Assembly (NCBI GenBank): GCA_905221605.1
Contig: CAJNDS010002764.1
Span: 155,001-219,000 of the forward strand
DNA length: 64,000 bases
Origin: Symbiodinium natans
Lineage: Eukaryota; Sar; Dinophyceae; Suessiales; Symbiodiniaceae
Direction: 5' to 3'
Below the pieces are notes generated by a model. That model saw nothing but the letters and a program-made list of their open reading frames with translations, searched no databases and was not told where the DNA came from. Shown in pieces: positions 59,701-64,000 of the stretch. The number at the start of each line of letters is the position of its first letter. Position 1 is the stretch's first letter. The translations under genes were made by a program, and so were the position numbers.

Positions 59701-62700
59701 GTCCCTAAAAACACCCTCAAAAGCCCTAAAACGCCGCTAGGTGAAACCCTAAACCCTAAACCCTAAACCCTAAACCCTTATAAAACCCCCACGCCCAAGT
59801 TGCCAAAACACCCTGTGGTGCCGTGTGGTGTGCCGAGGCGCGCGTTCGCTGCCACCTGGCGGCTAGATTCGAGTGCCCCAGCCTTTTGGGGTTTAGGGAA
59901 TTGGGGCTTTAATTAGGGCTTTAGGGCTTTAGGGCTTGAGGGCTTTAGGGCTTTTTGGCTTGAGGGCTTTAGGGCCTGAGGGCTTTAGGGCTTTAGGGCT
60001 TTAGGGCTTTAGGGTTGAGGGTCTAGGGTTTAGGACTTGTGGGGGGATTGATGGGGGTGTTTAAGGTTTAGGGTTTAGGGTTTTGGGGGTTCAGGGTTTG
60101 GGGCAACTGATCGGGGCTTCGAAATGTTTAGGGTTGTTGGGGTTTAGGGTTTGGGAGAACTGATGTTGGGTAAAGGGTTTAGGGCTTTTAGGGTGTTTAG
60201 GGTTTTTGAGGTTGAGGGTTTTGGGGGAACTGTTTAGGGTTGAGGGTTTTTCGGGCGTTTAGGTTTTTTGAGTTTTTAGTGTTTCGAGTTTTTGGCGCTT
60301 TAAGGGGTTTGTAGGGTTTCCAGGGTTTTCAAACTCGGATTAGGGGAGGACTGCCGACACACAAGCCCTAAACCCTAGATCGCAGGCCCCCCAAAACCCT
60401 TAGTTGAACTTCTTTAACCCCAGGTCCCTAAAATCCAAACCCCCAGACCCCAAAAGCCCTTAGTTGAACTTCCTTGGCGGCATGCTGCTGCTTCGGTTGT
60501 CCAGGCGCCTTCGACCGGCCCTGGTCCGAGCTCTCCGGCGGTGAGGCGATGCCATGATGGGGGCCCCTTAAAACCCTAAACCCTAAGCACCCTCGAACCC
60601 TAAACCCTAAACCCTAAACCTGAACCCCAAGCACCCTAAACCCTAAGCACCCTAAAACCCCTAAAACCCCTAAAGCCACTCCCAAAATAGCCCTAAAACC
60701 CTCAACCCCGAAAACCCCTAAACCCCCCAAAGCCTCAAAATCCCCAAAACATCCCTGAAGGCGCAGCGGGCCGCTCTCGCCTTGGCCTTGGCAACGCAGC
60801 CTCAGGCGCGGGGGCCCCTCGGGGCCAAGAGGACAGTGACTGAGCGAACCTTGATCGGAGCAGGGTTTGGGGTTTAGGGTTCAGGGTTTACAATTTGGGG
60901 TTTGGGTTTAGGGCTTTGGGGGTTTAGGGGGTTTTTCAGAACCCAGCAAGGTCTTGGTTGAGAATCGGGAAGTTTGCGACGGACTTTTTTTTGCTGGGGG
61001 CTTACATGAGACATCCAATAGGGGTACCCCTCTTATACCCCAAACAGAAGGGAATACCCCCAAAAAGGGTACCCCCCATTTTCGGAAACCCCACTTCGGG
61101 AAATAGCCATGTTGAATTTCCGGAGATCCCGTGTCTTGTGCAGGTGCTGCTCCTCGACGAGGCAATCTCGGGCCTGGACGTGGCCACGCAGAAGCTGGTT
61201 GAGGCCACTTATGGGTGTTTCCGATATGAGGGGGGGTGCCTTATTGGGGTCCTTGTCTTTCAGGAAGTTTTATGATTTTGGGGGTCTATACTACGTGAAG
61301 TACCGGGTTGCCACCTCAGAAAGCAAAAGCAAATGAGAGGGACCGGAGCAGTCCGTGGGCGTCAAGGGAGTCTAGGAACTGGGAGGGCTCCAAAGAAAAC
61401 AGGAAGTCCAGTAAGTTCCCATGACAGTATGGTGATTGCTATACTGCCGGGGGGTTTGTTCTGAGCCCCCTTCTCTTGTCGCTCCAGTACAGGTGGGTCT
61501 AATGTGAAGCCTTGCCATGAGGTGGGTGGCCTCGCGAGGGATGTGGGGGTTGTTCCAGTCTCTCTGTTGCGTCCTCTTACATCATGTCGGGGTTTCCGAA
61601 AATGAGTCGTGCCTTATTGGGGTGCTTAATTAGAAAGCCTACTCTGTGGGGGTCTATATTAAGGTCCGCTTATTTTCGTAAACCCCCAATGTCCCCTAAA
61701 CCCTAAACCCTAAACCCTAAACCCTAAACCCTAAACCCTAAACCCTAAACCCTAAACCCTAAACCCTAAACCCGAAACCCTAAACCCTAAACCCTAAACC
61801 CCCCAATGTCCAGACAAAAATGTCCCCATCCCCCCCCCCCCCCCAATGTGCGTAACCTTCAGATGTCCTGGGCGGAAGCCCAGGTCGCCCCGCCCTCATC
61901 GTCATGGAATGTAGGTCCTAAGGAGTCTAAGGGTAGTTTCGTGGGCCTTTAATAAGGTCCCTTGCCCTCTTTAAGGGCTCTGTTGTAGGGGTTTTTGGGT
62001 TGGAGAGGGTGTAGAAGGGGTAGGTAAGGAGTCCCCTTTTCAGGGCCCAGACTAAGGGACCATCTAACTCCCCAAGATTTAGGAGAATGCCCCGTTTGTT
62101 AGGTTCCGGAAGCCGATTGTAGTTGCTGACCATCCAGCCCCGACGGTCGAGGTGTCCCGCAGACGTTTGGGGTCTAGGGTTTAGGGCTTAGAGTTCAGGG
62201 TTTAGGGTTCAGAGTTTAGGGCTTAGGGCTTAGGTTTTAGGATTGTGCAGTCAGGCAACGCTGGCAGCGAGCCAGGTTCCCATCGCACCCTGACGCAGCA
62301 AGGGGGAGGAGAAGGATAGTCCAATTGTTAACTTCCTACTCTTGGGACCCTGGTTTGCTCCCGTTCGTAAGGCCCCTAAGTCGTTCCACCGAAGATGTCT
62401 TGAGCTCACTTGAAGCCAAAGAAATAGGCTGCGTAGTGGACCGCACAACCCAGTCGCGAAACCCTAAACCCTACACCCCAAGTCCTAAGCCCTAAACCCT
62501 GAAATCATTCAAGAAAGATCTCCTCGCGTTGAGCCAGGTGAGGCTGAAGTTTCTTAGAGGTACTTCAGATACAAGCTAGGGTTTGGGTTTTAGGGCTTAG
62601 GTTAGGGCTTAGGGCTTAGGGTTTAGGGTGCTTTTATGTATGTATGTATGTATGTATGTATGTATGTATGTATGTATGTATGTATGTATGTATGTATATC

Positions 62701-63177
62701 TATCTATCTATCTATCTGTGTCCATATATGGGGGGGTGGCCTTTGGGGGAGACTAAGTAATAACTACACGCCCTGGTTCATATCACAGGGAGGCCTCTCC
62801 GAGCACGTTGCCCAGTGCCCCGCCCCCCCCGCCCCCCCGCCCCAATGGCTTCTAGGAACACACTACGAAGCCCTAAATCCTTGTGGTTTCGGGCTTGGGG
62901 TTTCGGGTTTAGGGTTGGGTCGGTTTGTTCTTTCCGTATTTCCCGCTGTCTGTTGGTTAGGGTTTAGGGTTTAGGGTTTAGGGTTCAGGGTTCAGGGTTC
63001 AGGGTTCAGGGTTCAGGGTTTAGGGTTTAGGGTTTAGGGTTTAGGGTTTAGGGTTTGGGGTTTGGGGTTTAGCTTTCAGAGACTGAGGTCATGGTAACGC
63101 ACTCACCTGAGCAGCTGCGGCGCTTCTGCACGCATCACCTGGATCTGTCACCCGAGGAAAAAGTTGTGCGAATGCGA
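44737..63177 (+). CDS. fetA: FetA/YbbL/STAR1-type ABC transporter ATPase, 12 small exons
   Basis: Nucleotide-binding half of the same two-component transporter. Exons: 44,737-44,798; 51,231-51,289; 51,622-51,695; 57,026-57,091; 57,360-57,392; 58,240-58,281; 59,044-59,098; 60,505-60,545; 60,761-60,805; 61,144-61,203; 62,538-62,559; 63,080-63,177. They sum to 657 nt, 219 codons; bacterial FetA is about 225 aa. In order: AVLSVEGLRLGLHLE, HAGQRVG|ITGPSGSGKT (Walker A), EWRQRVCWLPQ|DRPTFAGTP (Q-loop), RPWSELSGGE|AQRAALALA (signature), VLLLDEAISGLD (Walker B, D-loop), VMVTHSPEQLRRF (H-loop). The match across six motifs rules out chance. Nine donors are GC, one GA, one GT. Only about 3.6% of the locus is coding. 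The first exon is entered in phase 0 without ATG, so an upstream exon or fusion is missing; the 3' end may add the piece at 63,893-63,943 (KPGEPSCWCGSGAELQ, TGA). Confidence 0.9.
45035..51085 (+). repeat. 160 bp tandem satellite, about 38 copies, in intron 1 of the ATPase gene
   Basis: Unit of 160 bp (some 156-159) containing CTTGGAAGTTGTGCAGAAAG, GTCCTCTAGAGCTATGCAAA and TTTGGAAGTGCTTCAAACGG. Each unit is itself three diverged subunits of about 53 bp sharing the scheme TTGGAAGT...GGTCACCACAA...CTGxGGAAAATGTC. Variant units (CTCTGCAAACAACGAG, CTATGCAAACAACAAG, CCCTGCAAAAAACGTCACG) recur in order, giving higher-order periods such as 318 and 953 bp. Because 160 is not a multiple of three and every unit carries TAG, it does not encode a repeat protein. 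It is flanked by telomere-like words at both ends. Confidence 0.97.
53317..55773 (+). CDS. Candidate exons of an unrecognised gene nested in an ATPase intron
   Basis: Several open stretches start after a good acceptor and look coding: 53,317-53,610 (MDALEVDRMSLAQRRACYLQ..., ending VLTALDAMPFFSNSSRGNLV), 54,758-54,837 (VGFIVVDDARLLNSSAIAVA, GT donor), 55,271-about 55,405 (VVVPLRVKVEITRTSRRHVC) and 55,480-about 55,767 (APLARAIDRPDCLARSAAKD). They are on the + strand and separated by 100-1100 bp. MPFFSNSSRGNLVELV faintly recalls the start of cyclic-nucleotide-binding domains of ion channels, but the rest of that domain is not seen. Order and joins are not resolved. They may be exons of a gene nested in the intron, or decayed coding sequence. 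Confidence 0.3.
56232..56678 (+). repeat. 189 bp direct duplication encoding a membrane segment
   Basis: 56,232-56,420 and 56,490-56,678 (offset 258) differ at one visible base (TCTTGCG/TCTCGCG). Both lie in one open frame (56,235-56,750) whose module reads VMPAAASVPGGPAAVPFLSL, then a hydrophobic CVCLLCFLAVLLALAIRHFS. Unit (189) and spacer (69) are both multiples of three. GGCGCAG before GTTATGCCT could be an acceptor in each copy, so this may be a duplicated exon. Confidence 0.75.
56730..57018 (-). repeat. Telomere-like array with homogeneous CCCTGAA block
   Basis: Starts as mixed CCCTGAA/CCCTAAA words, has a run of about nine perfect CCCTGAA units near 56,786-56,850, then returns to CCCTAAA up to the exon at 57,026. 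Confidence 0.93.
57840..57959. mobile_element. MITE/introner, TTAGTAGGGAATG family
   Basis: Left end CTTAGTTAGTAGGAATGAGG, with two further GAATGAGG units, is inverted at the right as CGCTACTAACCAACAGTAAG. Interior CCCCTATATCTCCC and GGTACC. Lies inside the intron 57,393-58,239, directly before a CCCTAAA array. Confidence 0.78.
57966..58195 (-). repeat. Long (CCCTAAA)n array
   Basis: About 30 units, almost perfect, with one CTTGCCCTAAA interruption and CCCTGAA variants at the 3' end, ending 45 bp before exon 58,240. Confidence 0.96.
58790..59015 (-). repeat. CCCTAAA/CCCCTAAA/CCCCAAA array before exon 59,044
   Basis: Blocks of octamer CCCCTAAA, CCCCAAA and CCCTAAA. The next intron opens with (TTTAGGG)n at 59,111-59,174, the opposite strand of the motif. 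Confidence 0.92.
59410..59690 (-). repeat. Variant array (CCCTATAAA)n
   Basis: About 25 degenerate units of CCCTATAAA(C), an expanded relative of CCCTAAA, within the intron 59,099-60,504. The rest of that intron is GGGCTTTA/TTTAGGG-rich. Confidence 0.85.
61010..61675. repeat. Diverged GGGGTTTCCGAAAATG elements flanking the Walker B exon
   Basis: GTTTCCGATATGAGGGGG followed by TGCCTTATTGGGG and GGGGGTCTATA at 61,215-61,292 recurs as GGTTTCCGAAAATGAGTCGT...TGCCTTATTGGGG...GGGGGTCTATA at 61,588-61,665. A related phrase, CCATTTTCGGAAACCCC, lies in reverse at 61,076-61,092. Probably another short element family. Confidence 0.55.
61694..61802 (-). repeat. Telomere-like (CCCTAAA)n array
   Basis: About 14 units, one CCCGAAA variant, then a C-run. 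The stretch 61,803-62,537 that follows holds no exon I can support. Confidence 0.95.
62634..62720 (+). repeat. (TATG)n then (TATC)n microsatellite
   Basis: About 15 TATG units followed by five to six ATCT units, in intron 62,560-63,079, which also ends with a TTTAGGG/TTCAGGG array (62,957-63,072). Confidence 0.97.
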
Positions 63178-63939
63178 GCGGGCGGGGGCTGGAGGGGGAT
63201 GGAGGGGAATGGAGGGGGATGGAGGGGAATGGGATGGAGCGGAGGAAAGGGTTTAGGGTGGATGAGGGTGCTCTGTCCTGTTATTGAGTCCAATCATCTT
63301 CTCACCAAAAACTGGCTAGAAAAGTTGGTGAGAAAGACTTTGCTTGCAATGACTATGGCCAAACTTCACAGAGACATCCGGTGCGAAAGAGATCATGGAG
63401 GGAAGGGTGCGCATATCGAGTTCGGCGGCCCGCTATAACACAAGAGTTTGGGCATGGGCCTCTGCTATTCGGGGTTTCAGTGGCCTGATGCAACAGCAAG
63501 CGAAAGTCCTGGAGCCAAGGCGTCCGAGCCCTTTCTACGCACGCTAGAGAGGGCCTTTCGGTTCGGGGGTCGGGGCTTAAGTGATTTAGGGTTTAAGGAC
63601 CCTAGCTGATGGGTTATACATACCATGTCAATCTAGGAGGTAGGGAGAGTTACAGGTAGGGTTGTATGGCTGTTGGGGGGGTTGTGGGGCTTTGGGGTTT
63701 TCGTTTGGAGCTTTAGGGTTCACAATCCTTTGTTGTTGGGGGGTTGGGGTTGGGCGGGGTGGGCTCTGTTCGTATGCCCAGATGTCGGTTAACAACCCTG
63801 CTGAAGGGCTTGAGGCTACAGCTGCGCCCCAGCACTTGAGGAGCCTCACATCATTGTGTAGAATATCTGTTCGTGCGACCTTTGAACTCAAGAAGCCCGG
63901 CGAGCCGTCCTGCTGGTGCGGCTCCGGCGCCGAGCTACA

Positions 63940-64000
63940 ATGAGAGCGCTCGCTCAAGCCGCGTGCGCGGCCTTCCTGGGCGCAGTGGCGTGTGCCTTGC
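63940..64000 (+). CDS. Possible start of a next gene with signal peptide (runs off the window)
   Basis: ATG at 63,940 opens a frame MRALAQAACAAFLGAVACAL with a basic N-terminus and hydrophobic core typical of a signal peptide. The ATG overlaps the TGA (63,941) of a short upstream open stretch in ATGA fashion. Only 20 codons are visible and no pyrimidine-tract acceptor precedes it. Confidence 0.35.
   Translation, partial: MRALAQAACAAFLGAVACAL

Noticed and set aside
1-64000. tRNA, rRNA or relict spliced-leader (CCGTAGCCATTTTGGCTCAAG) copies
   Set aside because: Looked for conserved tRNA arms and the dinoflagellate leader by eye; only chance partial matches such as TTTGGGCTCAAAAG at about 31,387.

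Overview
The window looks like nuclear DNA of a dinoflagellate. Four things point that way. All supported genes lie on the + strand, like a unidirectional gene array. They are cut into exons of about 20-130 bp. Most donors are GC or GA instead of GT, usually with a G after the acceptor AG. The one clear 5' end (about 40.5 kb) has a long pyrimidine tract, an AG 8 nt before the ATG, and a protein start with signal peptide plus an FVxxP motif, as in peridinin-plastid targeting. Telomere-type TTTAGGG/CCCTAAA sequence, known in dinoflagellates and plants, is scattered through almost every intron. Species cannot be named from this sequence.

Layout. (A) <1-32.66 kb: one multi-exon gene for an unrecognised polytopic membrane protein. 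Its sixth and seventh recognised exons are separated by a single 24.9 kb intron (3461-28348) that holds most of the repeats in the window: a 60-70 bp hairpin repeat family with 1.4 kb tandem duplications, a TTAATTAAA satellite with an assembly gap, an about 1.5 kb polypurine tract, and others. (B) about 34.0-40.05 kb: small exons of an unrecognised proline/charge-rich protein. (C) 40.51-42.92 kb: a FetB/YbbM/ALS3 (UPF0014) ABC permease, seven exons, with a probable plastid-type presequence. (D) 43.07-44.32 kb: exons with a C2HC-like zinc-finger motif. (E) 44.74-63.18 kb: the matching FetA/YbbL/STAR1-type ABC ATPase. I could assemble it as 12 exons totalling 657 nt (219 codons) with every phase agreeing, spread over 18.4 kb. 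Its first intron holds a 6 kb array of 160 bp repeats. Its third intron holds unassigned exon-like sequence and a 189 bp in-frame duplication. (F) a possible new signal-peptide-bearing gene starts at 63,940.

The most interesting points are the neighbouring, same-strand permease and ATPase of one two-component transporter; an intron (41,475-41,631) that is a MITE-like introner with terminal inverted repeats and a 7 bp target duplication used as a splice site; and telomere-like repeats that sit in a fixed polarity at intron ends, including one array flanked by a 31 bp duplication of an exon start. All splice sites and exon joins are read by eye; no transcript evidence was available.
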